From positions 1 through 64,000 of the IMG/VR virus record IMGVR_UViG_3300022933_000279: a stretch of DNA of 64,000 nt; one strand, 5' to 3'. Under the pieces are notes generated by a model. The model was given only the letters and a program-made list of their open reading frames with translations, made no database searches and was not told the DNA's origin. This document shows positions 15,595-24,865 of the stretch, one piece after another. Origin of the DNA: a virus. Position 1 is the first letter of the stretch, and each line of letters starts with the position of its first letter. The translations under genes and the position numbers were made by a program.

Positions 15595-16403
15595 GTGAAG
15601 AAGTGAAGGTCCATGAATTTGGATTTGTTAAATTATTAGATATAATGGGTGATGATGAAGAAGTAGAAAACGCGGCTCGAATAAGTTATGGACAGGGAAC
15701 ACGAAAGACAAGTCAGACAAGAAATCTTATTCGGTATCTGATGAGACATGAACATACATCACCTTTTGAGATGTGTGAAGTTAAGTTTCATATGAAGTTA
15801 CCAATTTTTGTAATGAGACAAATAGTTCGGCATAGGACGGCGAACTTAAATGAGTATTCAGGACGATACTCGATTATGAGTAATGATTTTTACGTACCTC
15901 ATGATGATGATATCCAAAAGCAATCAAAACAGAATAACCAAGGTAGGGGGGAAGAAATTGAAGAAAAAGATTTAGTTAAATATGAATTTAACAGAATCTA
16001 CGACAATGCTTCCTGGGCCTACAAAAATTTATTAGATCTTGATTTAGCTCGCGAGTTATCACGTGCAGTACTGCCTGTTGGCAATTATACAGAAGTTATC
16101 TGGAAAATAGATTTACATAATTTTTTTAAGTTTTGTAAATTGAGAATGGATGGACACGCACAAAAAGAAGTTAGAGAGTATGCATCTGCCATGTACGGCA
16201 TGGTAAAACCAAAATTTCCCCTTTGTTGTGAGGCATTTGAAGATTATCAACAAAACGCGGTTTCATTTTCTCAAAGAGAATTAAACATTATTAGAGATAA
16301 TTTAAATGGCAGTTGGGTAATGGCAAAGTACGGATTATCAGAGCACGAATCAACAGAATTTTTAGAAAAGCTCAAAACGATAGAAGGGGAAGAAGAGAAA
16401 TGA
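15591..16403 (+). CDS. thyX: Flavin-dependent thymidylate synthase ThyX
   Basis: 270 residues. The ThyX signature RHR(x7)S is present as RHRTANLNEYSGRYS (about residues 78-92). The ENAARISYGQ motif near the start and SRAVLPVGNYTE later are also typical. It methylates dUMP to dTMP with methylenetetrahydrofolate, FAD and NADPH. It is translationally coupled to primase and nrdJ by 4-base overlaps, forming a DNA-precursor operon. The ATG at 15591 is preferred over the upstream GTG at 15579. Confidence 0.95.
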   Translation: MSEEVKVHEFGFVKLLDIMGDDEEVENAARISYGQGTRKTSQTRNLIRYLMRHEHTSPFEMCEVKFHMKLPIFVMRQIVRHRTANLNEYSGRYSIMSNDFYVPHDDDIQKQSKQNNQGRGEEIEEKDLVKYEFNRIYDNASWAYKNLLDLDLARELSRAVLPVGNYTEVIWKIDLHNFFKFCKLRMDGHAQKEVREYASAMYGMVKPKFPLCCEAFEDYQQNAVSFSQRELNIIRDNLNGSWVMAKYGLSEHESTEFLEKLKTIEGEEEK

Positions 16404-18361
16404 ATTTACCTACAGAATACCAGTCCTTTATTCATCTTTCAAGATACGCAAGATGGAGATATGATGAAGAGAGGCGAGAAACATGGTCAGAAACAGTTGG
16501 CCGATATTTTGATTTTTTTAAAGAAGATTTAAAAGAAAAATGTAATTTTGAATTAAGTAAAGAAGAACGAGAACAGTTAGAAGAAACAGTATTGGCGATG
16601 GAAATTATGCCGTCTATGCGATGTATGATGACAGCTGGTGTTCCTTTAAAAAAAGAAAATGTTGCAGGTTATAATTGCTCATATATTAAATGTGATCAAC
16701 CCAGAACATTTGATGAAATTATGTACGTTTTAATGAATGGAACTGGAGTTGGCTTTTCTGTTGAAGAAGAACATACAAAACAGATGCCAATAATTGCTGA
16801 AGAATTTTATCCTACAGATACTATTATTGTAGTTGCTGATAGTAAATTAGGATGGTGTAAAGCATATAAAGAATTAGTTGCTTTATTATATCAAGGTTTA
16901 ATACCTAAATGGGATATTAGTAAAGTTCGACCTGCTGGAATGCCTTTAAAAACTTTTGGTGGTAGAGCAAGTGGTCCACAACCTTTAGTTGATTTATTTA
17001 ACTTTGTAACGGATATATTTAAACTTGCTGCAGGGAGAAAACTCAAACCAGTTGAATGTCATGATATCATTTGTAAAACAGCGGAAGTTGTTGTTGTGGG
17101 TGGGGTCAGGCGTAGTGCTCTTATTAGTTTGTCTGATCTCAATGATCGTGAAATGCGATTCGCCAAAGCAGGTGAATGGTGGAAAAACGATGTCCAACGT
17201 GCCCTCGCAAATAATTCGGTTAACTATAAGGAAAGACCAGACATCGGTACTTTCATGCGTGAGTGGTTATCTCTCTACGATAGTAAATCCGGGGAACGAG
17301 GAATCTATAACAGTATGTCGGCCAAAAAACAAGTACAAAAATTAAATGAAAGAGAACAAGATGGAAGTGGAAATTACATTCGAAGACGAGTACCCAGAGA
17401 TGACTTCGGCACAAATCCGTGCAGTGAGATCATTTTACGCTCACGAGAATTCTGCAACTTATCTGAGGTCGTTGTCAGGGGGGCAGACACTAGAGAGCAT
17501 CTCAAGAACAAAGTTCGCAGTGCGACCATTCTTGGAACATTTCAATCCACACTTACCGACTTCAAATATCTTACAAGAGAGTGGAACAGAAACTGCGCAG
17601 AGGAACGATTACTGGGAGTCTCACTTACCGGAATCATGGATAATGGGTTAACAAATGGTAAAGCGGGTAAAAAGAAAACTGGTGAATTATTGGAAGAACT
17701 CCGTGATATTGCCATTAAAACAAATGCAGAATGGGCTGATAAACTTGGCATCCCTAGATCGGCCGCCATTACGTGTGTTAAGCCTTCGGGGACTGTTTCT
17801 CAGTTGGTTGATTCTGCTAGTGGTATTCATGCCCGTCATAATCCTTATTACATCAGAACAGTGCGAGCAGATAATAAAGATCCTTTGTGTAAGTTTATGA
17901 TGCAAGCAGGATTTCCTAATGAACCTGATGTAACAAAACCAGAACATACAACAGTATTTTCATTTCCACAGAAGAGTCCAAAAGGTGCTATATGTAGAAA
18001 TGATATGAATGCTTTAGAACAATTGGAACTTTGGAAAATATATCAAGATCATTGGTGTGAACATAAACCATCCGTTACAGTTTCTGTTAAAGAACATGAA
18101 TGGTTGGGTGTAGGTAATTGGGTATGGGATAATTTTGATAATATCAGTGGTATCTCATTTTTACCATTTAGTGAACATACTTATAAGCAAGCACCATATC
18201 AAGATTGCGATAAAAAAGAACATGATGCACTATCAGCGAAAATGCCTAAGGATGTAGATTGGACGACATTAGGAGATTATGAGAAAGAAGATCACACTGC
18301 TGGAGCACAATCTGCAGCATGTGCAGCTCCTGGTGGTTGCGAAGTGGTTGATTTAATATAG
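16400..18361 (+). CDS. nrdJ: Class II (adenosylcobalamin) ribonucleotide reductase
   Basis: 653 residues, near the length of the monomeric class II enzyme of Lactobacillus. Visible elements: YNCSYIKCD (redox Cys), NPCSEIIL (Asn-Pro-Cys with the thiyl-radical Cys and catalytic Glu), REFCNLSEV (second redox Cys), CVKPSGTVSQLVDSASGIH and a C-terminal pair CAAPGGC that shuttles electrons. It reduces ribonucleotides with adenosylcobalamin, so the phage depends on host B12. The start at 16400 overlaps the thyX stop; the upstream open frame lies within thyX. Confidence 0.93.
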   Translation: MNLPTEYQSFIHLSRYARWRYDEERRETWSETVGRYFDFFKEDLKEKCNFELSKEEREQLEETVLAMEIMPSMRCMMTAGVPLKKENVAGYNCSYIKCDQPRTFDEIMYVLMNGTGVGFSVEEEHTKQMPIIAEEFYPTDTIIVVADSKLGWCKAYKELVALLYQGLIPKWDISKVRPAGMPLKTFGGRASGPQPLVDLFNFVTDIFKLAAGRKLKPVECHDIICKTAEVVVVGGVRRSALISLSDLNDREMRFAKAGEWWKNDVQRALANNSVNYKERPDIGTFMREWLSLYDSKSGERGIYNSMSAKKQVQKLNEREQDGSGNYIRRRVPRDDFGTNPCSEIILRSREFCNLSEVVVRGADTREHLKNKVRSATILGTFQSTLTDFKYLTREWNRNCAEERLLGVSLTGIMDNGLTNGKAGKKKTGELLEELRDIAIKTNAEWADKLGIPRSAAITCVKPSGTVSQLVDSASGIHARHNPYYIRTVRADNKDPLCKFMMQAGFPNEPDVTKPEHTTVFSFPQKSPKGAICRNDMNALEQLELWKIYQDHWCEHKPSVTVSVKEHEWLGVGNWVWDNFDNISGISFLPFSEHTYKQAPYQDCDKKEHDALSAKMPKDVDWTTLGDYEKEDHTAGAQSAACAAPGGCEVVDLI

Positions 18362-18372
18362 AAATTTTTTAC

Positions 18373-18401
18373 TTGATTTTTAAATAACTTTGCCGTATAA
18401 T
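18373..18401 (+). promoter_or_regulatory. Sigma70-type promoter
   Basis: TTGATT (18373-18378), a 17-bp spacer and TATAAT (18396-18401), followed 10 bp later by the ATG at 18412. Between the two, AAAGGGTAAT can serve as ribosome site. It starts the small nucleotidase/nuclease unit. No terminator is seen after nrdJ. Confidence 0.65.
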
Positions 18402-18411
18402 AAAGGGTAAT

Positions 18412-18615
18412 ATGAAAACAGACTTCGAAAAATATGTTGAGGATTGTATGAGCGTTATAAAGGTTTATACTGATTCTTTAGATGAACGTACACTTTCGCA
18501 GATCTGGAAATCAATCGAGAATTCTTCAGCTGGATCCGGAAAGGTTTGGTTGGAGGATGTTCTCGATAAAACGTATAGGGAAAGAAACCCGGATACAAAT
18601 TTTATTTATGATTGA
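18412..18615 (+). CDS. Small acidic protein of unknown function
   Basis: 67 residues, helical and acidic, with no known motif. It is the first gene behind the promoter at 18373, a common place for small host-takeover proteins, but nothing in the sequence shows such a role. It overlaps the TTG codon upstream of the next gene. Confidence 0.6.
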   Translation: MKTDFEKYVEDCMSVIKVYTDSLDERTLSQIWKSIENSSAGSGKVWLEDVLDKTYRERNPDTNFIYD

Positions 18616-18617
18616 AG

Positions 18618-19082
18618 ATGATAGTTTTTATAGATATGGATGGTGTTATAGCAGATTTTGATGGCGCCATTATTAAACAGTTTGAAAGTAAAAAAATATG
18701 GGATAATAGATGGAGTGAAGTTGATCCTGAATTATTCCTCAAGTTAGAAAAAATGCCTGATGCAGATCAATTAGTTGATTATGTTCGTGGAATGTTTGAT
18801 ATTCACTTATTGTCAGCTATTCCTAAAAAAGGCAGATTTGAAAAATCAAGGGTTCAAAAATATCAATGGGCCTTTAACCATTATAAAATATATCCCTCTA
18901 AAATACATGTTGTTTACAGAGAAGAAAAGCAGTATTTTGCTGCTGAGGAGAATCTCTCTCCTAATCTCTTAATAGATGATCATGAAGGTAACATAACCGA
19001 ATGGAGGGCTAAAGGTGGAATTGCAATTCATCATACTTCATCAGAAAATAGTATAAAAGAATTGCAACAGTTAGGATTTTAA
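18618..19082 (+). CDS. HAD-family 5'(3')-deoxyribonucleotidase-like phosphatase
   Basis: 154 residues starting MIVFIDMDGVIADFDG: the HAD motif DxDGV/T with nucleophile and acid Asp. LLSAIPKKGR could be motif II, and LLIDDHEGNITEW carries the motif IV acidic pair (DD). It is close to the NT5C family, which removes phosphate from deoxynucleotides. Near thyX and nrdJ a role in dNTP balance fits. A gmhB-like role for the nearby heptose genes is less likely but possible. The ATG at 18618 is preferred over the TTG at 18612. Confidence 0.75.
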   Translation: MIVFIDMDGVIADFDGAIIKQFESKKIWDNRWSEVDPELFLKLEKMPDADQLVDYVRGMFDIHLLSAIPKKGRFEKSRVQKYQWAFNHYKIYPSKIHVVYREEKQYFAAEENLSPNLLIDDHEGNITEWRAKGGIAIHHTSSENSIKELQQLGF

Positions 19083-19622
19083 TTGATATGTGCAGGTATT
19101 GATTATTCAATGAATAGTCCCGCAGTGTGCATCTATAAAGAAGATGGAATACTTAATCCCAGTAATTGTTCTTATCATTTTTTTGGTTTGGATAAGTGGA
19201 GGCCTCGGTGGTCCGCCCTTCAAAATGTGAATTGTTATAAATTCCCAAAAGATTTAAAAGATCTAGATAAGTATATGTTTTTGGCAGAATGGACCATAGA
19301 GACACTCCGCCACTATAATTATAGAGCGTCCAAAGTTGTTTTGGAAGATTATTCATTTGGATCTACAGGCAGAGTTTTTCACATTGCGGAAAATGTTGGG
19401 ATATTAAAATATACATTAAAAAAGAACGGTTTCCGCTATGAAATCGTTCCTCCAACAGTTCTTAAAAAGTTTGCTACAGGTAAGGGAAATTCTAATAAAG
19501 AAGCAATGTTAGAAGCATGGAAAACAGAACCGGACACTTTTGATTTAGTTCAAGAGACTGGTAACCCGGCTAGTGATATTGTTGATTCCTACTTCCTTTG
19601 TAAATATGGAGTTAATCAGTGA
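19083..19622 (+). CDS. RuvC-like (RNase H fold) nuclease
   Basis: 179 residues from a TTG directly after the previous stop. It begins MICAGIDYSMNSPAVCI (Asp in GIDYS), then VVLEDYSFG (Glu), and ASDIVDSYFLC at the end (Asp). This D-E-D order and the helix with NVGILKYTLKK are typical of RuvC-like Holliday-junction or related nucleases. It could resolve recombination or replication junctions before packaging. The gene ends face to face with the minus-strand gene, overlapping it by 11 bases. Confidence 0.65.
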   Translation: MICAGIDYSMNSPAVCIYKEDGILNPSNCSYHFFGLDKWRPRWSALQNVNCYKFPKDLKDLDKYMFLAEWTIETLRHYNYRASKVVLEDYSFGSTGRVFHIAENVGILKYTLKKNGFRYEIVPPTVLKKFATGKGNSNKEAMLEAWKTEPDTFDLVQETGNPASDIVDSYFLCKYGVNQ

Positions 19623-19998
19623 ATATATTTACGTCTCGAGTATGTTCTGTAATTTTCTCGATTTGCTTTTCTAGTATCTCTCGCCTATTTGGCCAATATA
19701 TGTATTCGTTGGTTGAAGACTTTGCCAAATTGTTCAACAGAGGAACAATCATATCTTCAACTGTTTTCATTTTTATTTCATACTCTTTGTTTAATTTGTC
19801 TTTATGTTTATCAATATCTTCATAATGATAATCCAACAAACTCCATATTTTATTCACTGTACCTTCAACTTCTTTTATTTGTCCAGCTTTAGCTTCTGCA
19901 ACAGCAGCTTCTACTACTTTTGTTTCCGGTTCTTTAGCTGTGGCAGTAAAATCTGTTTCACTTACCGTACTAAAACCAAAATCATTTAATTCGTCCAT
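19612..19998 (-). CDS. Conserved phage protein, the only clear minus-strand gene
   Basis: 128 residues beginning MDELNDFGFSTVSETDF, helical and acidic, with a conserved-looking core NKEYEIKMKTVEDMIVPLLN and TNEYIYWPNRREILEKQIEK. I recognise the YIYWPNR block from small proteins of T4-like marine phages, with unknown function. It runs against all other genes. Its ATG (complement of 19996-19998) touches the ATG of the next gene. The promoter must lie inside the neighbouring gene. Confidence 0.7.
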   Translation of the reverse strand: MDELNDFGFSTVSETDFTATAKEPETKVVEAAVAEAKAGQIKEVEGTVNKIWSLLDYHYEDIDKHKDKLNKEYEIKMKTVEDMIVPLLNNLAKSSTNEYIYWPNRREILEKQIEKITEHTRDVNIFTD

Positions 19999-20877
19999 AT
20001 GTACCCTCAAGATTTAAAATTTACTAATATATTTAGGACAGACGAGACTAACATAGGTGACTGGTATAGTTCACCTGCTAGGTACTTTGATCTACCGGGT
20101 AATTCAAAAGATATCTGGAAATTAGACCATGGATATGAACCAGAGTATGAAAATGTCATTTATGGAGGTGGTGGACTCATAGGACAAATGAGACCTATGG
20201 GACATACTATAACAAATCAGAAAAATGGCAATTATAAAGTATTTGGATGGGGATTAGGAGAACACATTTATGTTAGTATGGATGAACAAACACAATCTAT
20301 ACCTCCAATAGATATATCATATCCTTTTTATATTAGAAAATTTGATCTATTAGGTATTAGGGATTGGTATCCTGGAATATATACTGCAGTACCCTCAGCT
20401 AGATGGGTTCCGTGTGCGAGTTGTATGCATGAAGCCTTTGATAAAGAATATGAAGTAAAAAATGATATTGTTTTCTTTACACATCAATCATTACCAATGT
20501 TTGTTATTCATATGATGCCTAAACAAACATGGGACTATCCACATATGAATAATGATAATAAACAAACATTTGAAGAAGTAATAGAATTTCTCGGAAGTGC
20601 AGATGTAGTTGTCACAAATTCATATCACGGTGCTTATTGGGCAACACTATTAGGAAAAGTTGTGGTTGCATTTCCATGGGCTTCTAAATTTCATGGATTG
20701 AAACATAAACCACTTCTTTGTCCGGCCCCTGATTGGTGGAAGACTTTAAACAATTCAGAACAACACCAGTATAACCACGCGCTTGAGGAATGTAGACAAG
20801 CAAATAGAGATTTTCATAAAGAAATGATAAATTATATTTTAAATGTACCACAAACATTAAAATTCGAGACAACATGA
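19999..20877 (+). CDS. Polysaccharide pyruvyltransferase-like protein
   Basis: 292 residues. Elements of the pyruvyltransferase (WcaK/CsaB-like, GT-B-like) family: NIGDWYSSPARYF near the start, YGGGGLIGQ, and VVTNSYHGAYWATLLGKVVVAFPW, where TNSYHG is the hallmark. The family adds pyruvate ketals to surface sugars, and some relatives act as transferases of other groups. It starts a surface-sugar gene block. The start codon is shared in a CATATG with the divergent gene. The 4-base overlap with the next gene indicates coupling. Confidence 0.75.
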   Translation: MYPQDLKFTNIFRTDETNIGDWYSSPARYFDLPGNSKDIWKLDHGYEPEYENVIYGGGGLIGQMRPMGHTITNQKNGNYKVFGWGLGEHIYVSMDEQTQSIPPIDISYPFYIRKFDLLGIRDWYPGIYTAVPSARWVPCASCMHEAFDKEYEVKNDIVFFTHQSLPMFVIHMMPKQTWDYPHMNNDNKQTFEEVIEFLGSADVVVTNSYHGAYWATLLGKVVVAFPWASKFHGLKHKPLLCPAPDWWKTLNNSEQHQYNHALEECRQANRDFHKEMINYILNVPQTLKFETT

Positions 20878-21863
20878 ATTTAGATATTTACAAAGCAACA
20901 GATATTCCACAAAGACGTGAAGGTAATATTGCGAAAAGGTCTTTTGGTGGAACAGAATTAACGACATTAGAGTTATGGTCTCATTTACCGCAAAAATATA
21001 AGACAGACTATCAATGGGTGATATCAAGATTATATGATGATGATATGCAAACCGTTTTACCTAAAATATGGTGGTTTCATGATCTAGCAGGTGATCCATG
21101 TCATAAGCTTCTTGAGCATAATACTGGCCATGAGAATTTTGAAAAATTTATTTTTTCCAGTCATTGGCAAATGATGACCTTTATATCAAAATATAATTTG
21201 CCCACCACTAAATGTGAGGTAATGAAAACAGCGATCTTCCCTCACGAACAATATGAAAAGCCAAAAGATGATAAACTAAATTTAATATATTGTTCTACTC
21301 CTCAAAGAGGTCTACATATTTTATGCAATGCTTTACATGAACTCGAAAGGGATGATTGGCATTTACATGTTTATTCATCTTATAGTGTTTATGGGTGGAA
21401 AGAAAATGATCAACCTTATAAAGAGTTATTTGAACATATAGAAGGAAATCCTAATATGACTTTACACAATTCTGTTATTGGAAGACCTTTAAGAGAAGAA
21501 TGGGAAGATATGCATATTTGGACTTATCCTTGTATTTGGGAAGAAACATCTTGTAGAACAGCTATGGAAGCTATGTCTGCAAGAACTGTTATGTTAACAA
21601 ATAATTTAGGGGCTTTACCTGAAACATGTTCTGATCATGCAATTATGTATCCTTATGTTAAAGATGAAATTCAACATTGTTATAGGTTTGCAGATGAGTT
21701 AGATAAGTTGATGGATAATTATTGGGAATCTGAAACTCTAGATATAATTAATAGAGCGAAGAAACATGCCGACAAATATTATAGCTGGGAGTATAGGGCC
21801 CCTAAGTGGATTGAAATGTTGGAGTTAATGGAGATAGAAGATGACCTCGCTGAAACAGATTAG
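20874..21863 (+). CDS. Glycosyltransferase, GT4/GT-B type
   Basis: 329 residues. SFGGTELTTLELW near residue 23 fits the sugar-acceptor side of GT4-like enzymes, and LNLIYCSTPQRGLHIL starts the nucleotide-binding half. CIWEETSCRTAMEAMSARTV matches the GT4 donor-binding ExxExxxxxxxEAMA pattern. The donor is unknown; the heptose genes downstream make a nucleotide-heptose an attractive guess. Confidence 0.75.
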   Translation: MNLDIYKATDIPQRREGNIAKRSFGGTELTTLELWSHLPQKYKTDYQWVISRLYDDDMQTVLPKIWWFHDLAGDPCHKLLEHNTGHENFEKFIFSSHWQMMTFISKYNLPTTKCEVMKTAIFPHEQYEKPKDDKLNLIYCSTPQRGLHILCNALHELERDDWHLHVYSSYSVYGWKENDQPYKELFEHIEGNPNMTLHNSVIGRPLREEWEDMHIWTYPCIWEETSCRTAMEAMSARTVMLTNNLGALPETCSDHAIMYPYVKDEIQHCYRFADELDKLMDNYWESETLDIINRAKKHADKYYSWEYRAPKWIEMLELMEIEDDLAETD

Positions 21864-22278
21864 AGGAATAGCATTCTCGTGTTTTGATTTATTACACGCC
21901 GGACATATTACAATGTTAGCAGAAGCGAAACAACATTGTGATTATCTTATTGTTGGATTGCATACATCACCAGGACATAAAAAGAATGTAGTACAATCAT
22001 GCTTTGAGCGATGGGTACAATTAAAAGGATGTAAGTATGTGGATGAGATTATCCCATATGAATCAGAAAAAGATCTTAAGAATATGCTCAAGACAATAAC
22101 ACCTCTTCATATGAGATTTTTAGGTGAAGAATATTTACGTGACAATTTGTTTATAACAGGGTATAATATATGTGAAGATAGAGATATTGAAATACATTAT
22201 TGTCGAAGATATCATGATTATAGTTCAACTGAGTTAAAGGAGAGAATTGCTAGTTTGTCAAACACCTCTAAGAGTTAG
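21841..22278 (+). CDS. Cytidylyltransferase-family enzyme (TagD/HldE-C like)
   Basis: 145 residues. IAFSCFDLLHAGHITMLAEA is the nucleotidyltransferase HxGH motif (LHAGH), and HDYSSTELKERI is the second signature near the end. Length and motifs fit glycerol-3-phosphate cytidylyltransferase and the C-terminal domain of HldE, which activates heptose-1-phosphate. Next to HddA-like and GmhA-like genes, activation of heptose phosphate is the best guess. It overlaps the previous gene by 23 bases. Confidence 0.75.
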   Translation: MTSLKQIRGIAFSCFDLLHAGHITMLAEAKQHCDYLIVGLHTSPGHKKNVVQSCFERWVQLKGCKYVDEIIPYESEKDLKNMLKTITPLHMRFLGEEYLRDNLFITGYNICEDRDIEIHYCRRYHDYSSTELKERIASLSNTSKS

Positions 22279-23209
22279 TTTTATTGGTGGCGGAACAGAT
22301 CTACCAGAATATTATAAAAACGCTGATAAACCAGGAAAAGTAATCAGCGCTGCAATAGACAAATATACATATGTTGTAGTAAATAAACTTTACAGGAAAC
22401 AATGGGTTTGTAATTATTCTAAGAAAGAAATTTGCAATTCTATTGATGAAATCCAGCATGAATATATTCGTGAAGTACTTAAACATTTTAAGATAGATTT
22501 TGGTTTAGAGATTACAACTTTAGCAGATATACCTTCTGAAGGTTCAGGGCTTGCATCATCATCAAGTATCTTAGTAGGATTAATACATTCAATTGGAACA
22601 TTGGTTAAAGCAGATTTAAACCATAACGATATAGCTCATCTAGCATGCCGTATTGAGATAGAAATATTAAAGAAGCCAATTGGCAAACAAGACCAGTTTG
22701 CTGTCAGTTACGGCGGTTTTAACACTCTTTCCTTTAGGAAATCTGGCAAGGTCACGGTTAATGAATTAGAAATCGATGAAAACTTTGAGGATATGTTCGT
22801 TTTAGTTAATACAGGTATTCACAGACAGTCATCAGATATTTTGACAGATCAGAGAAAAAATACCCAGAGAAAAGTTCAGAAATATGATCGAATGGCTGAA
22901 TACGTTGAAGAGGGTTTAAGACAACTTAAGAAAAAAGAATATTTTGATTTTGGACTTACAATGCTTAATTCAATGAGAATAAAACAAGAATTAGCAAAGG
23001 GTATTATAAATGATAAAATAAATCTGTTGATTAATAGATCATTACATGATATAATAGGTTATAAAATTTGTGGTGCAGGTGGAGGAGGATATTTACTCTT
23101 TATGACAGAAAATCCTCAAGGCATACAATCAAAGTATGAAGACCTAGACACTTTCAGAATAAAGTTTGATAACCAAGGATCAAGAATAATATTAAATAAT
23201 GAAAAGTAA
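22247..23209 (+). CDS. hddA: GHMP kinase, D-glycero-D-manno-heptose-7-phosphate kinase-like
   Basis: 320 residues. The start VCQTPLRVSFIGGGTDLPEYY is the HddA-type GHMP kinase N-terminus. SEGSGLASSSSILVGLI is the ATP-binding GHMP motif and KICGAGGGGYLLFM the C-terminal motif 3. HddA phosphorylates the 1-position of heptose-7-phosphate in the GDP-heptose route. The start is TTG at 22247, supported by AAAGGAG four bases upstream; no ATG or GTG fits. The gene overlaps its neighbours on both sides. Confidence 0.8.
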   Translation: MLVCQTPLRVSFIGGGTDLPEYYKNADKPGKVISAAIDKYTYVVVNKLYRKQWVCNYSKKEICNSIDEIQHEYIREVLKHFKIDFGLEITTLADIPSEGSGLASSSSILVGLIHSIGTLVKADLNHNDIAHLACRIEIEILKKPIGKQDQFAVSYGGFNTLSFRKSGKVTVNELEIDENFEDMFVLVNTGIHRQSSDILTDQRKNTQRKVQKYDRMAEYVEEGLRQLKKKEYFDFGLTMLNSMRIKQELAKGIINDKINLLINRSLHDIIGYKICGAGGGGYLLFMTENPQGIQSKYEDLDTFRIKFDNQGSRIILNNEK

Positions 23210-23801
23210 AACTTGGAAACATTTTGCGGATGATGTAGATGGTATATGCCAAGCAGTACGTGCAGATCATATAAATCATCTTATAGAAGGTATTTGGGAG
23301 ACTTACAAGTCCCAAAAACAATTTTTTATTTGTGGTAATGGTGGGAGTGCATTAAATGCAAGTCACTTTGCACAGGACTTATCAAAAGGGGTTATTGAAA
23401 ATGGAAGTTCAAAACCTAGGATTAGGGCTATTTCTCTTAGTAACGACATCGGTTTCATTACTGCTACATCTAACGATGATAGCTATGATAACATATTTGT
23501 AAATCAGCTTATAACGCTCGCTAATGAAGGTGATTCATTATTTGTTATAAGTGGTAGTGGAAACTCAGAAAATGTTGTTAGAGCCGTTGATTACGCTGAA
23601 TTAAACGGGATTAAGACGTATGGTATCTTAGGATATGATGGTGGTGTGTGTAAGTCTAAAGTCCAAAAGTTTATACATATTAACTATAATCATATGGAAA
23701 AGTGTGAAAGCGTAATGTCTATCATATTACATTACGTGATGTGTGAATTAAAAACAAGACATGAAAGTTATAGACTTACAGGAATTCAAGAAGAGTCGTA
23801 A
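23199..23801 (+). CDS. gmhA: Phosphoheptose isomerase (GmhA-like, SIS domain)
   Basis: 200 residues. FFICGNGGSALNASHFAQDLSKG is the SIS/GmhA phosphate-binding loop, and LFVISGSGNSENVVRA the second. The spacing and the DDSYDNIF segment fit sedoheptulose-7-phosphate isomerase, the first step to nucleotide-heptose. Together with the kinase and nucleotidyltransferase just before, it gives three enzymes of one route; no GmhB phosphatase is obvious. The last 41 bases overlap the next gene in another frame. Confidence 0.8.
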   Translation: MKSKTWKHFADDVDGICQAVRADHINHLIEGIWETYKSQKQFFICGNGGSALNASHFAQDLSKGVIENGSSKPRIRAISLSNDIGFITATSNDDSYDNIFVNQLITLANEGDSLFVISGSGNSENVVRAVDYAELNGIKTYGILGYDGGVCKSKVQKFIHINYNHMEKCESVMSIILHYVMCELKTRHESYRLTGIQEES

Positions 23802-24075
23802 TCTTAAAAGGGCAACAGCAGAAACTGATGTGCCTTTAAAAGTGGATAGTTTTTACAAACATAAGGATTTACCATTATGGATTCATGTTATGGGACAAAG
23901 TATTCCTAGCTTATTTGGTGGAGGCCAAGTGATAATAGCGCAAGCGCATGATGGTAAGGTGTTATGTTTTGAATTCGGAGAAGAGTCGTTATGGGAACCT
24001 GTTTCATTTAACGTTTTTGATAGAATAGTAATGGAAACACAAAATAGTCAACCTGATCCTCCAGAAGCGAGTTAA
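23761..24075 (+). CDS. Small unknown protein
   Basis: 104 residues, with a helical start (MKVIDLQEFKKSRNLKRA) then a beta-rich part (LPLWIHVMGQSIPSLFGGG). No family recognised. The ATG at 23761 lies inside gmhA, an overlap of 41 bases; no other early start exists. It closes the heptose unit and is followed directly by a replication-type gene. Confidence 0.5.
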   Translation: MKVIDLQEFKKSRNLKRATAETDVPLKVDSFYKHKDLPLWIHVMGQSIPSLFGGGQVIIAQAHDGKVLCFEFGEESLWEPVSFNVFDRIVMETQNSQPDPPEAS

Positions 24076-24076
24076 T

Positions 24077-24865
24077 ATGGCATTTCAGAAAAGATCGCTC
24101 GAAGCGCAGCATATGGGTGAAGAACCAGATCCAAGGGATTGGATGGAATTAGAGGAAGATGTTCTAACAAATAAAATGTATGACGCATTTAGATGGTATT
24201 ATAAATTCTATGACTTTAAAGAAACAATGGATTTTGTTTCTGAATACTATAAAAAGAATAAAGTTAAGACGACATCACCTAAAAAGATTAAACCAATAGA
24301 TTTAGAAGCAGTAGGAATGCATGTTGGTTATATTGCGCGGTTAAAAACACGGGGTCTTGATCGGTGCCCAGAAAAACTTGAAACACTTTTTATTGAGAAA
24401 CTTAAAAAGATTGAAGAAATTGCTAATAGAAGAAAAAATCAACAAGAAGTGGCACAGCCTAATAAAGTAAGACCAGATATTCAGCAAAGAATGCATGATA
24501 TGGCAAAGAAGTTGGCATTTGATGTGGAAGAAGTTGTGGAACAACAAATTGATAGTGGATTTAAGGAAAAATTTAATTTTAAGACCTTTGTTAAACAAAA
24601 TAAGATTTCTAAGCCTGTTGCAAAGCATTTAAAAGAAGAAATAAATTTAATGGCGGAGGAGATACGATTAGCAAAAGATGGAGATCCAGATCTTAAAGAG
24701 GCATATAGCCATTTAAATGGAATTATTAAAAACAGATTAATCAAATTTTATGATAATTTGATTGAAGAATGCGATAACATTCAAACGGTGAAAAAAGAAA
24801 GTAGTAAACCTGTTAAGTTAAATTGGTATAGAAGGAATAAAAACAAAAAGAAAAAGAAAAAATGA
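24077..24865 (+). CDS. Conserved phage protein upstream of RNase H
   Basis: 262 residues, helical, strongly basic at the end (run of lysines). The acidic start EEPDPRDWMELEEDVLTNKM and a central charged helix suggest a nucleic-acid-associated adaptor, but I cannot name it. It overlaps the rnh start (ATGA), so it is likely made together with the replication protein. A role in late transcription or replication is only a guess. Confidence 0.5.
   Translation: MAFQKRSLEAQHMGEEPDPRDWMELEEDVLTNKMYDAFRWYYKFYDFKETMDFVSEYYKKNKVKTTSPKKIKPIDLEAVGMHVGYIARLKTRGLDRCPEKLETLFIEKLKKIEEIANRRKNQQEVAQPNKVRPDIQQRMHDMAKKLAFDVEEVVEQQIDSGFKEKFNFKTFVKQNKISKPVAKHLKEEINLMAEEIRLAKDGDPDLKEAYSHLNGIIKNRLIKFYDNLIEECDNIQTVKKESSKPVKLNWYRRNKNKKKKKK

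Noticed and set aside
17025-17651. Alternative plus-strand frames inside nrdJ suggesting a frameshift or intein
   Set aside because: The nrdJ frame is continuous and contains all active-site motifs through this stretch, so the others are overlaps by chance.
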